From: Rosa chinensis
Lineage: Eukaryota > Streptophyta > Magnoliopsida > Rosales > Rosaceae
Assembly: GCF_002994745.2 (NCBI RefSeq)
Contig: NC_037092.1
Span: 16,917,501 to 16,981,500, forward strand
Length of the DNA stretch: 64,000 nt
Reading direction: 5' to 3'
Below are positions 9,264-22,500 of this stretch, one piece after another (positions within the stretch are counted from its first letter, which is position 1; every line of letters starts with the position of its first letter). Below the pieces are notes generated by a model that saw only the letters and a list, made by a program, of their open reading frames with translations, did not search any database and had not been told where the DNA came from. The position numbers and the translations under genes were made by a program.

Positions 9264-11603
9264 ATGAAACCCCTCCTCCGCCCCATCCACTACTTCATTC
9301 CCAAACCCCCATGGCGGCGCCGCTACTCCCACACCCAACCAGACCCATCTCCCACCGCCCATGACCTCCTCACCATCCTCAACAAATCCGACGGCGCTGA
9401 ATCCCTGATCTCACACCTCTCCAATAACAAGCTCATCTCTCTGATCCAAGAACACCACACAAACCCACAATTGGGCTTTCGCCTCTTCATCTGGGCCACC
9501 CAAAGATCCAAGCTTTGCGCCCGAATGTGTCGTTCCGCAGTGATTGACATGCTCCTGGGGGACGATAATGGTGTTGAACTCTACTGGAGGACTCTGGAGG
9601 AGTTCAGAGATTGCGGGATTCGAATCGGGTGTGATGCATTTTCTGTGCTGATCAGAGGGTATGATAAGCTGGGCATTGCCGAGAAGGCGGTGGAGGCTTT
9701 TTCAAGGATGAAAGATTTCGATTGTAAGCCTGATGTTTATACTTACAATGCGGTTTTATATGTTTTGGTGAGGAAAGAAGTGTTTTTGTTAGCTTTAGCT
9801 GTGTATAACCAAATGTTGAAGTGTAATCTTAGTCCCAGTAGGACTACCTATAGCATTTTGATCAATGGGTTTTGCAAGAGTAGGAAAACCCAGGATGCGA
9901 TTCAGATGTTTGATGAGATGACACAGAGGGGGATTGCACCCAATACCGTTACTTATACTATTATCATTTCCGGGTTGTGCAAGGCAAAGAGGGCTCATGA
10001 TGCGCATAGGCTGGTCGATACGATGAAGGAAACCGGGTGTACTCCTGATGTGATTACTTACCATGCTTTGCTTGATGGGTATTGTAAGTTAGGTAGGCTT
10101 GACGAAGCTTACGCGCTCGTGAGGTTATTGGAGAGGGATGGTTATGTTCTTGGAGTGGAGGGATATAGTTCCTTGATTTTGGGTTTATTTAGAGCTAGGA
10201 GGTTTGATGAGGCACATGAGTTGTATGGGAAGTTGATCGACGAGGGGATTGAGCTTGACGTTATCTTGTGTACTATATTGATTAAGGGGCTGGCAGACGC
10301 TGGCAGGGTTACGGATGCTTTGAACTTCTTGAGTGAGATGAGTAAGAAAGGTTTGGTTCCAGATGCATACTGTTATAATGCTGTCATCAAAGGGTTCTGT
10401 GATTTAGGTTTTTTGGATGAAGCTCGATCTCTCCATCTTGAGATTTCGAAGCAAGATTGCTTCCCTAATGCCTGCACTTACACCATTCTCATTTGTGGTA
10501 TGTGCAGGAATGGGCTGATAGGGGAAGCAGCACAGATATTCAATGAGATGGAGAAGCTTGGATGTGTTCCTTCTGTTGTAACCTTCAATGCTCTTATTGA
10601 TGGGCTTTGTAAGGCTTCTAAGCTTGAGGATGCACAGTTGCTGTTTTACAAGATGGAGATAGGAAAAAAACCTTCATTATTTCTTCGTCTTTCTCAAGGT
10701 AGTGATCGGGTTATTGATAGTGCGAGTCTTCAAAAGAAGGTGGAGCAATTGTGCGAGTCAGGATTGATTCTTCAGGCCTATAAACTTCTGATGCAGCTAG
10801 CTAGTAGTGGGGTTGCCCCTGACGTCATCACTTACAACACTCTAATCAATGGGTTTTGCAAAAATGGAAACATAGATGGTGCTTTCAAACTCTTCAAGGA
10901 TATGCAATTGAAAGGGATTGCCCCAGATTCTGTTACATATGGAACACTTATAGATGGACTTCAAAGGGTTGAAAGAGAAGAAGATGCCTTTGTGGTCTTT
11001 AATCAAATGGTGAAGAATGGATGCACACCTAGCTCTGAAGTTTACAAATCACTGATGACTTGGTCTTGCAGGTATAGCAAGGTTTCAGTAGCTGTTAGTC
11101 TTTGGTTGAAGTACCTGAGCAGCCTTCCTCACAGAGAAGAGGAAGCAATCAAAGCAATAGAGGAAAATTTTAAAGAGGGGCAAATTGAGAAGGCAATCCA
11201 AGGCTTACTTGAAATGGATGTAAAGTTTAAAGATTTAGATTTAGGACCGTACACTATTTTGCTCATTGGTTTGTGTCAGGTGCAAAGAGTGGGTGAAGCT
11301 CTGAGAATGTTTTCTGTACTTCAGGAGTACAAAGTCAATGTCACTCCACCAAGTTGTGTGCACTTGATAAATGGTCTCTGCAAAGAAGGGAATTTGGACC
11401 TGGCAATAAATGTTTTCCATTATACTCTGGAGAGGGGTTTCATGTTAATGCCCGAAATATGCAATAAGCTGCTCAAGTGTCTTCTTCGTTCCCGAGACAA
11501 AAAGGACCGTGCCTTTGATCTCATTCGTAGGATGAGAAATTTTGGATATGATCTTGATGCTTGTCTTCACCAGACTACAAAGTTACTTCTACAATTTCAC
11601 TAG
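9264..11603 (+). CDS. P-class pentatricopeptide repeat protein, At1g79540-like (779 aa)
   Basis: Intronless. The frame is open from 9153, but the ATG at 9264 gives MKPLLRPIHYF and 779 residues, the length I recall for Arabidopsis At1g79540. The N-terminal 40 residues are rich in Arg, Ser and Pro with almost no acids, as in an organellar targeting peptide. From about residue 140 to 770 there are roughly 17 PPR units of 35 residues, recognisable by repeated D-(V/A)-x-T-Y-N and G-(F/L)-C-K motifs. There is a weaker stretch near residues 475-505 and another near 640-670. No E, DYW or SMR domain. P-class PPR proteins bind organellar RNA and act in its processing or stability; the target is unknown. 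Confidence 0.93.
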   Translation: MKPLLRPIHYFIPKPPWRRRYSHTQPDPSPTAHDLLTILNKSDGAESLISHLSNNKLISLIQEHHTNPQLGFRLFIWATQRSKLCARMCRSAVIDMLLGDDNGVELYWRTLEEFRDCGIRIGCDAFSVLIRGYDKLGIAEKAVEAFSRMKDFDCKPDVYTYNAVLYVLVRKEVFLLALAVYNQMLKCNLSPSRTTYSILINGFCKSRKTQDAIQMFDEMTQRGIAPNTVTYTIIISGLCKAKRAHDAHRLVDTMKETGCTPDVITYHALLDGYCKLGRLDEAYALVRLLERDGYVLGVEGYSSLILGLFRARRFDEAHELYGKLIDEGIELDVILCTILIKGLADAGRVTDALNFLSEMSKKGLVPDAYCYNAVIKGFCDLGFLDEARSLHLEISKQDCFPNACTYTILICGMCRNGLIGEAAQIFNEMEKLGCVPSVVTFNALIDGLCKASKLEDAQLLFYKMEIGKKPSLFLRLSQGSDRVIDSASLQKKVEQLCESGLILQAYKLLMQLASSGVAPDVITYNTLINGFCKNGNIDGAFKLFKDMQLKGIAPDSVTYGTLIDGLQRVEREEDAFVVFNQMVKNGCTPSSEVYKSLMTWSCRYSKVSVAVSLWLKYLSSLPHREEEAIKAIEENFKEGQIEKAIQGLLEMDVKFKDLDLGPYTILLIGLCQVQRVGEALRMFSVLQEYKVNVTPPSCVHLINGLCKEGNLDLAINVFHYTLERGFMLMPEICNKLLKCLLRSRDKKDRAFDLIRRMRNFGYDLDACLHQTTKLLLQFH

Positions 11604-12545
11604 ACCATGATGGAATTGGTAATTTGTGTCAATACATTTTGTTCATGGCTGACACTAAGGAGGAGCTACTTTGATCTTATATACACAAATGGCAACAATT
11701 CTTGACCAGTGGTTCGTTCCCAGGCTTGTCTGTCGGTCAAATTATATCTACTCCATTGATTGAATTTTTCGCCCATGAATCTTCAGTTCAATGTGAGATT
11801 ACTGTCAGGAAATTGTTTTGGAACAGAGAGCTTGTTGCACAATCTGACACCCCCTTGGATCAAACCTTGTCTTTTTCACCGGCATTGGTGCATAGGAGGG
11901 TTGCTGTAGATTTTTCAGATTACCAGAGAAATAAGTAGGAGAGTGCTTCGTATGAAGTGGATGACATGGATCATTTTCTATGCATCCAAAATTTTTGTAA
12001 TTTACACAGTGAAATCCTTGTAAGAATATCAACTTGAGAAACAGGAAGGTTATCTTTCCCTAACACTCTGACAAAGAGCTACTTCTGACTTCGTTATTGC
12101 ATGGTGCACGTATCTCAGAAAACAGTTGAAACACAGTTGATTACTTGAAATATTTTGCTGATTAGCAATGCTGATCTCAGTATATAATTTTCTTTTGCAC
12201 TGCTGATCTGCTGATGGAACGTCTGAACAATATGCACTGCTGCTGTTGTGACTTCATCACTATCAGCAATTTGCATCCAACAAACTCAGGTAACTCAAAT
12301 TGTTGCAGACCTAATCTTTACTCTTTTAATATGTTGGAGGAAACTGGGTGGCTTTATTGATTTTATTGTTTCTGTTTTTTAGTCTGCATGAAATATTTAA
12401 ACCTGTTATTCTTATACTAATTGGCACATATGTTTGCCATTGCTGGATTATATGGACATACATTTCATGTGAGGAAATTAAAGATATGAAGTAATATTCT
12501 GTGATTCCTAATCTGTTCTCAAAATGACACTTGCATGTAATTTTC
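11604..12545. other. 3' flank of the PPR gene
   Basis: Probably the PPR 3' UTR plus spacer. The short open frames here (for example 11702-11938) lack codon structure or motifs and are not called. The inverted duplication starts at about 12546. Confidence 0.5.
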
Positions 12546-13536
12546 TATAATAAGTAACGGTTACTTTGCAAAAACTTCTTCGTAAGATGTGCACAAGTTA
12601 ATTGATCACAACCGCAGTAGTAAAATGCTCCATCACCCTATCTTTTTAAAAAAGTTATGAAGAACATGAAAGCCGCAGTACATCTTTAGTTGTGGCTCCA
12701 TCAACAATAATACATTACGCATGTTTTGATTGAAAATTTACAGTTCATTTAATGTATTAATACTCCATATTACATGACAATCATCTTAATCATCAGTATC
12801 CTTCTAAATATATAATTACTAATTTATAATACTAAATAAACAGAAAAAAAAAAAGAAAAAAAAACCAACCTCTCCAAGACCAGTAAAAAAATTGGGTTCA
12901 GAGTAGAAGAAGCAAAAGGGATGAACAGAAGTTACCCAACTTTCCAAAAGGGGACATCATCCCTTAAAACTTACAATGCAGTGGTCCTGAATTTCACTTT
13001 CACTGTGATTCTAGGGCACCAGGTCCTCCTCCTCCTCATCTTCTTATACTCAAATCATCAATGGCGAGCCATCTCTTCACCTACGGCGCGTCCCAATCAG
13101 CTCCAGCTCCCACTCCTGCTCTCTCCACCGTCTACACCCCCCGCTCCCTAGCGCAATCCTACCTCTCCGACCCGACCCACCGCTACCTTTCCGGGTCGGA
13201 CCCTCTCTCCAATTCCTCCATGTACCTCGCCGGCACCGACGGCCTCGGCGCTTACTCCGACGCCGCCAGAGCGACGTCGTATATGATGTCCTCCTGGCCC
13301 GCCCCCGATGCCGAACTCGGCCCGCCCGGCTTCAAACGCACCTCTGAAGGTTGGTGAGCTCTCACTCTACTGTAACTATCTGTTTGGTGATGAAAAGTCT
13401 GAATTTTTGATTGAATTTTATGATAGATCAAAGAGTTTGAATGCCTAGGTGTTTTTAATGCATGCTGAAATTGCTTAAAGTTTTCGAATTTTCTAATTGA
13501 TGTGAGTATGTTTATAGCTTGCTAATTTAGGTATGT
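12546..13536. repeat. Right arm of inverted duplication
   Basis: Inverted counterpart of 1-1065. It covers the promoter, leader, exon 1 and the first ~185 bases of intron 1 of the CCCH gene. Small indels include an A-rich tract near 12845-12865. Because the left arm is cut by the window edge, the right arm may continue into the intron. Confidence 0.93.
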
Positions 13537-16500
13537 ATGAAGTGGGATTATGATCAAATGTAGCTCCTAGTCAGTCATTTCACTAATTAATATAAGCTTC
13601 GGCCGCCGAGTACAAGAGTTTATGTCTAATAACTACGTAAAGCTAGTAGCTTTTGTGTATGCTTCTGGCCTTACAGTGTGTGTTTATTGTTTGCTTATCA
13701 CTGAGTATGAGTAAGCATTTTTGCTTTTCATCGTTAATGTCTGAGGTGGTGGTTTATGATCTTGGTGTTACTTGTAGTCAGTCATTGCACTACGGATGTA
13801 AACAGTAAAGAGTAAAAGTGGGACTGTTTAACAATAGCATAACGGATTTAGTTTGTTATGTCTAATTAGTAAATGCCTGCCCCGCGTACAAGAGTTTATA
13901 TGTGTATTAACTATGTAAATCTAGTAGATTTTGTATATGCATTTCGCACAATATAAACATACTATTACAGGAGAGAAGAATCTATCTTTGAGTATTTAGT
14001 ATGTGAACCAAATTACTTTTTAAGATATATATACTATATAGTAACATATACATTTCCTCTGGTTTTCTTGTATATATTTGTCTACTACGTACTATAGCAC
14101 TCTACCATCAGGCTCTTTTGGGTGCCCATAATCCGATTGGGCAAATGGAAGCTTGGTATTCAACAAATTCTTTAGCAAAGCGACCTAGATTCGAGAATAC
14201 AAGCTTGCCTATTTATCCACAGAGGCCAGGAGAGAAAGATTGTGTCCACTATATGCAAACAAGAACCTGTAAATTTGGAGAGTGCTGCAAGTTTGACCAT
14301 CCTATTTGGGTTCCTGATGGTGGAATCCAAGATTGGAAAGAGGTGACTGCTTATTATTATATCTTATGCCGATATCCTTATAGTTTTATGACTTTTACCA
14401 TATTATATATAAATACCTATGAAGTAGTTATAGCAAAATAATTAATCAATTCTATATAATTTCTCTAAGCTTATCAATGGATTGATCATATCCTATAAGC
14501 TGTTTAGTTCTTCAAGATACTTTTTTTTAGACTTATTCATGTTTCTAGTTTCCTATAATATCTACAGCTATGTAGTATGAATTATAGTTTATTCTTTACT
14601 TTTAGATTTTTCTGCTATATCTGTTTTATAGTTTCTATACCTGCTACATTTTCTGTAAAAAGTTTGGTTATGTGGCTAGTGAGGCTGCAAAAAGTCGTGT
14701 TGGGAATTTATGTACTCTTCTTAATTTTCCACTGTAGGTCATTCACTCATTCATCTTACCCTGTGGGTTATTAAGGGATATAACTTATATATTTTGTTTT
14801 CTGTTTATTCTATTTTTCAAAAAAAAAAAAAATCAATTTAAAATCTAGTGTCATCTCAGTTTCTTTTTCAAGTCTAGTTATACAGGAACTGACTGATTAC
14901 TGTTAATCGATCTCTCATGAACTGCTGAATTGGAAGAGGAATGTTGGGTCTAACATTTTGTTGGCTAATTTGTTTCAAAACACCCTACAAGTTGTGTCTT
15001 GAGTCTTTGTCCGCCATGATTGGCATTGGGATCATATCCCATCTTGAAGTACGTTGAAGATATTTGGAATGGTTGCCTTTATCATGAAGGAAGATTTTTC
15101 AGTCAAAGATCTCAAACCTAGAATGGTGAAAGATATTATAGCCAATCATGTAATCCCAAGTGCTTAGATTCACAGCTCTGTCTGAAGCATATTTAAGGAC
15201 ATTTTTGATGGAATGAATTGATGGATGTTCACTCGTGATCATTGCTTAAGCAAAGAGCCCTATAGGTCTTGAATATTGAAAATCTGGTAGAATGTCTCGT
15301 TGCATAGATCCCTCAAGTAACATAAGAATATTATCTAAAGTTTGATGCACCCACCCTAGATTCTTTGGCTTTGGGTTTGCATGCATATTCACTAGGTCTG
15401 AGTTTTGAGATTCCTCTTGTGTGGCCTGTCTGAAATACCATTCTGCATCAAAATTCTTTGAAGGGCATTTTGGTAATTTGGAGGTGGTCCTGTGCGTATC
15501 TTCAAGATGCTGTGGAGCTAACTTGAAGCTAAAGATTAACTGGTCAGATTGCTTGTAGGGTTGTACTGGTAGACAAGTGGAGTCGAGCCAGTTATTAAGT
15601 CAATCGTCTTTGTTTTTGTTTTGCCCAAAGTCTAACTTCTTTGTAGGCATAATCCTTGGCTTTGCCTACATAATGTAAAAAGGGCTTGAATTTGATTACT
15701 ATCCCTTGTGTGATAACAAGAGTTTAAGTATAGTTTCTTCATATGGGCCTACGTTCCATGCCATTGCAAGGTTAGGATTCATTTGCCTAAACACATAGGC
15801 TTTTTCCATGTTAAGTAGTTTTTCCATCTGATGGTTAATCTACATACATACATGATTATACGAGTCTTCTGTACTAGTAATTGCTCAACTTTATAATTTG
15901 TTATTTCCTTTTTCTGGCAAGTTATTCAGCTGCCCTACTTAGTGTTTGTTTTCTGCCTATTTGTATTATCTTCATTGGCAATCTGTTAAGATTCGAAAAT
16001 GGTTTGCAGCTGTTTTTGTTCTTTGTATGCTATCTTCAATTTGCTCATTAATTGTGGCAAAAGGAAATAGAGGAGGTATATTGTTAAAACACATAAATTG
16101 ATCTCTTGTTCATCTAGGTTCCACTTGTTGCTCCAAGTGAGTCCCTTCCCGAGAGACCTGGAGCGCCAGATTGTCCAGTGAGTAGCATTTCAGTTTATTT
16201 ATTTTTGTCGATATGATGCATTTAAGCACTTGCAGGGCTCACATATACCCTTTGATTCTTTATGTTGTAGTACTTTTTAAAAACTCAAAGATGCAAGTTT
16301 GTTCTTAGATGCAAGTTTAATCATCCAAAGGACAAACTGGCCACTGCGGTAAGTGCAAATGTGATAAGGATGGCAAGATTTATTTATCATCTGGACTTAT
16401 TCACTGTAGTTCAGTAGTTATAATGATATGATACTTTACTCTGGTTTCAGGGCGCTTCAGAAAATGGTGATGTTTATGCCTTACCCGAGAGGCCTTCTGA

Positions 16501-17406
16501 ACCTGCATGTGCAGTGAGATATCTATCTCCTACGTTTGTAATGTGCATTATCTATCTAGTTTTGTTGATTTGATTATATTCCCAAAAATATGTTTAAACA
16601 GTTCTACTTGAAAACTGGGCAATGCAAGTATGGTTTGACTGTGTTCATATTTCTGAATCATTCAGAACTTTGTGACGATTGCTCTCATGTTTATGTATTG
16701 TGGTTTTTTCATGTTGTAGTACTATATGAAGACTGGGGAATGTAAGTATGGTGCACAATGCAGATTCCATCATCCGATTGATAGGCCAGCAGTGGCGTTG
16801 TCAACAACAAAGCCATCTCAACAAGAAAATGTGAAGCTAACGCTTGCTGGACTTCCTAGGAGAGAGGTACGAATGGTGGAGCTATTCTCTATTGGGACTA
16901 TCCCAAGTGTTTTTATCAGTAGGGTTCACCTGTCCTTGTTTTAAGCAGGGTACCATTATATTCCAAAAAGCTTGAAAAGCATATGGCTATTCTTCATAAG
17001 AATGATTAATTATGCTAAGACTTTAGTAGTTTCAGATTGCCATTTATATTGTGAAGCTATGATAACTATGAATATATGATTGCAGTAGTGATTGGAAAAA
17101 TTTAAATGTTAAGACCTCTTTTTCCAATGAGAAGTGACTGCATTTTCTGTTGCATTTAACCATATCTATTCTTTCTGTTGAAATCTTATTTTATATTTCC
17201 ATCTAGGCATTATCTATCCTATACATGTAAAACCATTTAACAAGGGTGGAACTTTTTTACAGGGTGCCGTTATCTGTGTGTATTACCTTAAAACCGGCAC
17301 ATGCAAGTATGGTGCAACCTGCAGATTTGACCACCCACCTCCTGGGGAAGTTGTAGCAATGGCTGCTTCACAAGCAAAATCTGATTCTACTGGAGGAAAA
17401 GCATAA
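13061..17406 (+). CDS. HUA1-like: HUA1-like CCCH zinc-finger RNA-binding protein, internally shortened (341 aa)
   Basis: Seven coding exons keep one frame: 13061-13349, 14098-14342, 16118-16177, 16271-16348, 16451-16513, 16720-16866, 17263-17406. Four C-x8-C-x5-C-x3-H fingers are visible, at about residues 145-164, 197-216, 244-263 and 299-318. The N-terminal Ser/Pro/Tyr-rich part, the segment [10 protein letters not shown] and the C-terminal PPPGEVVAM are HUA1-like. HUA1 has six fingers in about 524 residues; here the rest of finger 3, all of finger 4 and the start of finger 5 are missing. An exon-like remnant at 16602-16638 ([12 protein letters not shown]) would lead to a stop if included. 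Skipping it joins EPACA to YYMKTGEC and rebuilds a complete hybrid finger. Finger 2 has VLR where GSK or similar is usual. Role inferred: nuclear pre-mRNA processing, possibly altered. Confidence 0.82.
16602..16640 (+). pseudogene. Orphan half-exon of the missing third finger
   Basis: After a good acceptor (ttaaacag) the reading [12 protein letters not shown] matches the first half of a CCCH finger, then similarity ends abruptly. The frame continues through non-finger sequence into a TAA at about 16741. It looks like the left edge of an internal deletion that removed downstream finger exons. The segment now lies inside the intron between 16513 and 16720. Confidence 0.7.
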
Positions 17407-19545
17407 GCAGCTGAATCCACACAGGAACAGCAGCAGTAGGTCCCTCGCTAGAATGAAGAAGTGATGAGGCCTCGAAGGAGGTCTGTGGCAAAAGTATTGC
17501 CATCTGCCATGGTCTATTTTGTACTATGTTTCTGAGCAATCATGGTTTATAAACTACCCAATCAGCCATTCTTTATGCTCTGCGTATAAGGAGCAAGTGT
17601 TGACCGATTGGATAACATGAGGTATTTCGTTCTCCTGTATTGAGTGAGTCTCTGCATGTACTTTGTATATTTAGAGTATCAGAGTGATGAGTTTCAGTGC
17701 TATGGTTTTATGAAAGTTTGCTCTCACTGTCCTCTGATTCTTCCTTCTATGACGATATTCACCCTTAAAAAAGCTTCTTTTTTCTTTTTCTGTTGATGGC
17801 ATAATCACCCTTATCCAGGCTTAGATTAATGACTAGTTTCAGTGCTATTCTGTAGTGAAATGAACAATTTTTTACCAAAAGAAAAGAACAAGTTACTCGT
17901 TGGGAGAGTTTTCCAAAAGTTTATTGCACTTTTTACACAGAAGTTGACATTACCTTACTTTGTCCAGTCAAATTCCCTCGATTCAAAAGACCAGTATGTT
18001 TCACTTTTACACCAAGATTGACCACCGGAAGCTAAGATCAATGACAAAAGCTTGTTCACTTTTCCTATTGCTTTTTGTCTTTTGAAATTTTCTACGAATC
18101 CTGGAGTTTAGATGGAAAGAAATAGAATTATTCATGTTTATTAATACCGTCGGAAGTCGGAACAAAGAAACCAAGTGACTCGATGAAAATCCATTGAACT
18201 TTTGATGCTCTTGTTTGCAGTAAATAAACACACAATTGTTTCCGATAAATATCTCAGCGGTTCCACCTTAAAATACAGAAATAAATTTACAAACTAGTAG
18301 TAGTTTGGTCGAATCATTGAAGTCCTTATTGAAAGTACCTAAAAGACTTTTGAGTGGACTTGGAAACTTGTAAGACGGGGTCGTTCATGACTCTGGAATA
18401 CCTGGACATCATTCATTTCAGACTTGGAAACTTGTAGAACGGGTTAAACGGATGACTTTGGAATACCTGAATACCATTCATTTCAGACTTTTCGGTATTT
18501 TTAATGTTACTCGGTTTTAGATTTCTATACATTTCCACAAGTTCATAGAAAAGTCTGAATAATCATGGATAGCTTGTGTGCAAACCTATTGAAGCCTACT
18601 AGCTATCGCTTGTGTGCAAACCTATTGAAGCCTACTAGCCATGTGGGTCGAGTTGCTGGACATTCAAGCGATAGTACGTTCTGGCTTTAAATCTTCGAGG
18701 ACGTTGGTTGTATCGGGATGGAAATTAAGCAAACCAAGAGCCAGTCAATTTTTATAGTTCGTAGGAAAGCATAGCATGCAAACCAAGCTATGAGAGCAGG
18801 GAGGCATGATTTATATCATTTATTGATCAAGATTGGTGTCCTAATAAAATTTCTCAATGCACTCTGTTTTAGAGTCTTTGTAGAAGGGCTCTACAATCAT
18901 CATTTGTCCTGTATATAAATGACCATTGATTAAAGTCCGTACAACGCGTCTGGCAACCCAACTTCTGCTTGTTCCTTCAATAAATTGATCATGAAATTAA
19001 TCTCTGTAGTATTCAATAATTACTACAGTCCACTATAGTTGTTTTGGTTGGTTGAGGGTGGTTTAGTCCCAACACCCACCCGGGTATTCTTGGTTTCGGC
19101 TTAAAAACAAAATAAAAATGGTAGTGCCCTGCTTCAATCCTTGCTTAGCAATTAGCATGCATGAGCTGTTATCACTAGTCAAAGTAGAATCATAGCTGAT
19201 GTGTGTCACAATCAAGGTCTGGAAATGGAATTCACCCAAAGTTATACGTTTCAAACTTTTTCTATTTCTTTCCTCTTCTCATTCGAAATCACATGCATGA
19301 TCCATTAATTACCAACCTAACAGCCCCAGAAGCTTCTCTTCTCCTCATAAATATGTTTAAACCAAACAGACTAATTATTTATTGGAAAACAAAATTTATT
19401 GAACTTACAGTAATACTTCCATACTAGAAAAGCTAGCCAGCCTGAAAATGGTTCAGAACTAGCTCATAGTTCTATGCTCTCTCTATAATCTCATACATAT
19501 TGCAGAAGACCTGAAGCTACATCGTTTCTAAGTGATCGGCCGGCA
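17407..19545. other. Spacer with tandem duplications between CCCH and GDPD-like genes
   Basis: The first ~350 bases are likely 3' UTR of the CCCH gene. A ~63-bp unit containing gacttggaaacttgta and ggaatacctg is duplicated at about 18357-18420 and 18421-18486. A 38-bp unit, gcttgtgtgcaaacc through gaagcctactagc, is duplicated at about 18571-18608 and 18609-18646. Nothing else gene-like was seen. Confidence 0.65.
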
Positions 19546-22500
19546 ATGTGGAGCTCTTGTGCTCTGGTTGTTACACTACTTGCTTCTCTTCTTCTTCTTC
19601 TTCCTCACTTGGCAGCTCTGATCTCTGCTGATCAGGGCTCCACCACTAGTCAGTGGCAAACACTCAAAGGTAAAACATATATGTTCATTTAATCTATCTG
19701 TTCTCATCTCCCTGTGTGAGTATGTTGATTTTGCCACCTTTGGATGTTTTGTTAGTATTAATTCTTTATTTCTTTGGTTGTGGAGAAAATGGAGGAGACT
19801 GGAAATGGAAAATTGAGTTGATATTATCTTTTCCAATTTCGTTGAAGGTTTTCTTCAATTGGTTCTCAAATTAAGAAAATGATTTAGGCAATAGAAAGGA
19901 GTTGTTCAATAAAGAGAGTGTGCATGTTACAGCAATTCACTTTAGTTAAATCGTTACAGAAGGAGAAAAACCTTTAGACTCGCTCTAACCCTGGACAAGT
20001 ATAAGCCCGTACCTTTAATACCAGAAACACTGACACTTTGAATTGCTTTGAGATAGGATCTTCTACAGTTGGTTTGTCCTATAATTGTCTGGAAATGTTT
20101 TAATTGTAAAATTTCAGAAACAATGATTTGTTGTTTGAAAGATTGTACTCTTTCCAGTGATTGGAACTGATAAAAAATTTGGGATTTAAAGTTTCCCCTT
20201 ATTTGGCCTTCAGATTTTTTAGTTCAATGTTTGTATCATATCTAGAACATTCTCCCCAGTATGTTTAATGTACCTAATTGGATGGAGTTGGTTTGCAGGC
20301 AACCCGCCTTTGGTCATAGCACGCGGGGGTTTTTCAGGACTATTACCTGGTTCTAGTTCTGATGCATACAAGTTCACATTGTCCACTAGTGTACCAGATG
20401 TGTTATTTTGGTGCGATGTCCAACTAACAAAGGAAGGAGCTGGAATTTGCTTTCCAGATCTGCTACTGAATAACAATTCTAATGTTGATATCATCTATCC
20501 AAAGAAGGACAAGACTTACATAGTTAACGGAGTTCCTACTGGCGGATGGTTCACCATCGATTATACTCTTAAGGACCTTGCAAATGTTTCTAGTGAGTAG
20601 CATTTTATTTGAACTCGATCAGTGGAATAGGAAATTTGGTTTTATTTTTATCACATGATTATTGGATTTAAAGGATGTGCTTTTTCATGTTTGATCGTTT
20701 AAGATGTGCCTTCTTCTTATCTGTTACATATGCATTTCAATCATGTTACAAATGATAGAGAGGTTTCTGCCAATCACACATTATTGTTCTGACCTCATCT
20801 TGAGGGACTGCTCATCTTTAATTGCCAGGCAGATATTGCTCCGACATGCACCTGCAGCTATTGGATGGTTTTGAAAAGATATATATTAGCACATTTAAAT
20901 GAACAGTTTCAGTCTGCTCTTATTTCATGTGATGCAATCGATGTTTGGGGATGCCTATTCTTATATTTTGTGTTGAAATTGATCTTCTAACTGCTCATGT
21001 TAGGAGTTTTTTGTTTTGTTTTTCTGGTCAAGCCATGTTAGTTATAAATTTATAATCAGTTAACTAGTTGAAGGACCTAAGCTTGAAAAATAATGTCTTG
21101 GTTGTTTACGTACACTGTCATAAAGTGATCCTAGAACTTTTATGTGTTCCTTTGTTTTGACTCTTTGTCAAGTATGTTTACTTGCGCCTGATGAATCTAT
21201 CATACACTGTAGGATGCTGCACAAGGATCATTTTTCATTTTTGTTGAATAAACTAACTCCAGAGTCTGTTAGATTGTTGATTATTCATTGAAGTACATGG
21301 TTAAGTTGTGAATTTGGCACATTAACTGGTTGCTACACATGCATTACTTCAGCCATGCTTTAGGTGTATTATGGACCTGTTCTTAGTTAATGCTCTGATT
21401 GCTGGAAGTTACTCACTAATTTCTTGTTACTCAAACAGTTACTCAGGGAGTATTTAGTCGAGCTAATAGGTTTGATGACAATTTGTACCCAATTCTCACT
21501 GTTGAAGATGTGGCTATGAATTTGACACCACCAGGCTTATGGTTGAATATTGAGGTAACTGGTAGACTATAGGTTCTCCTGTCTTAAACTGTAATGTTTT
21601 TCCTTCATCAATTTACTTAGATTTCTAAGAATATTCAGTCAACTATAGTCTGACACAACCTGAATTTTTCCAATGCTTTTGCAGAACAATATCTTCTTCT
21701 CACAACACAACTTGAGTATGAGAAACTTTGTGCCTTCTGTAATGAGAAAAGTGGTTGTGAATTATATCTCATCACCGGAGGTGGCTTTCCTGAACAGTAT
21801 TAAAGGAGTTGTTAGTCCAAGAACTACTAAGTTGGTCTTTCGGTTTCTGGAACAAACTGAGATTGAGCCTTCAACCAATCAAACTTATGGATCTCTGTTA
21901 AAGAATCTCACATTCATCAAGACATTTGCCTCCGGAATTCTAGTTCCTAAAACTTACATATGGCCAGTCACTAATGACAATTATTTAGAACCACACACTT
22001 CACTTGTTTTGGATGCTCATGAAGCAGAACTAATGGTATTTGCGTCCGATTTGGTGAATGATGTGCCATTACCCTACAATTACAGTTATGATCCATTAGC
22101 TGAGTGCTTGTCATTCATAGACAATGGCAACTTCACTGTTGATGGTGTGCTGTCTGACTTTCCGATAACTTCATCAGCAGCCATAGGTAATTTATTTTCT
22201 TCTTCTGTTGGGCTAAATACTGTATTATTTGATTTTTATTTTAGTATTGGTTTATGGATAGTTCTCTTTTACAAACTATTATCAATTTTTTGTGTAAGGG
22301 TTCATTTTAGCTGATCTAAGGTAGCCAGGTAGGTTCGATGTTTAAAACATGAGAAGGAAATAACACAGACTACTGCAATATTTTACAGCTTATTGCCATT
22401 GAAGCACTAATTTTTTGTTTAATGATGATGGTTTCTCCTAACTAGTGCAGATTGCTTTGCTCACCTAAGTCAAAATGCTCCAGTGCAAGGTATACATGTC

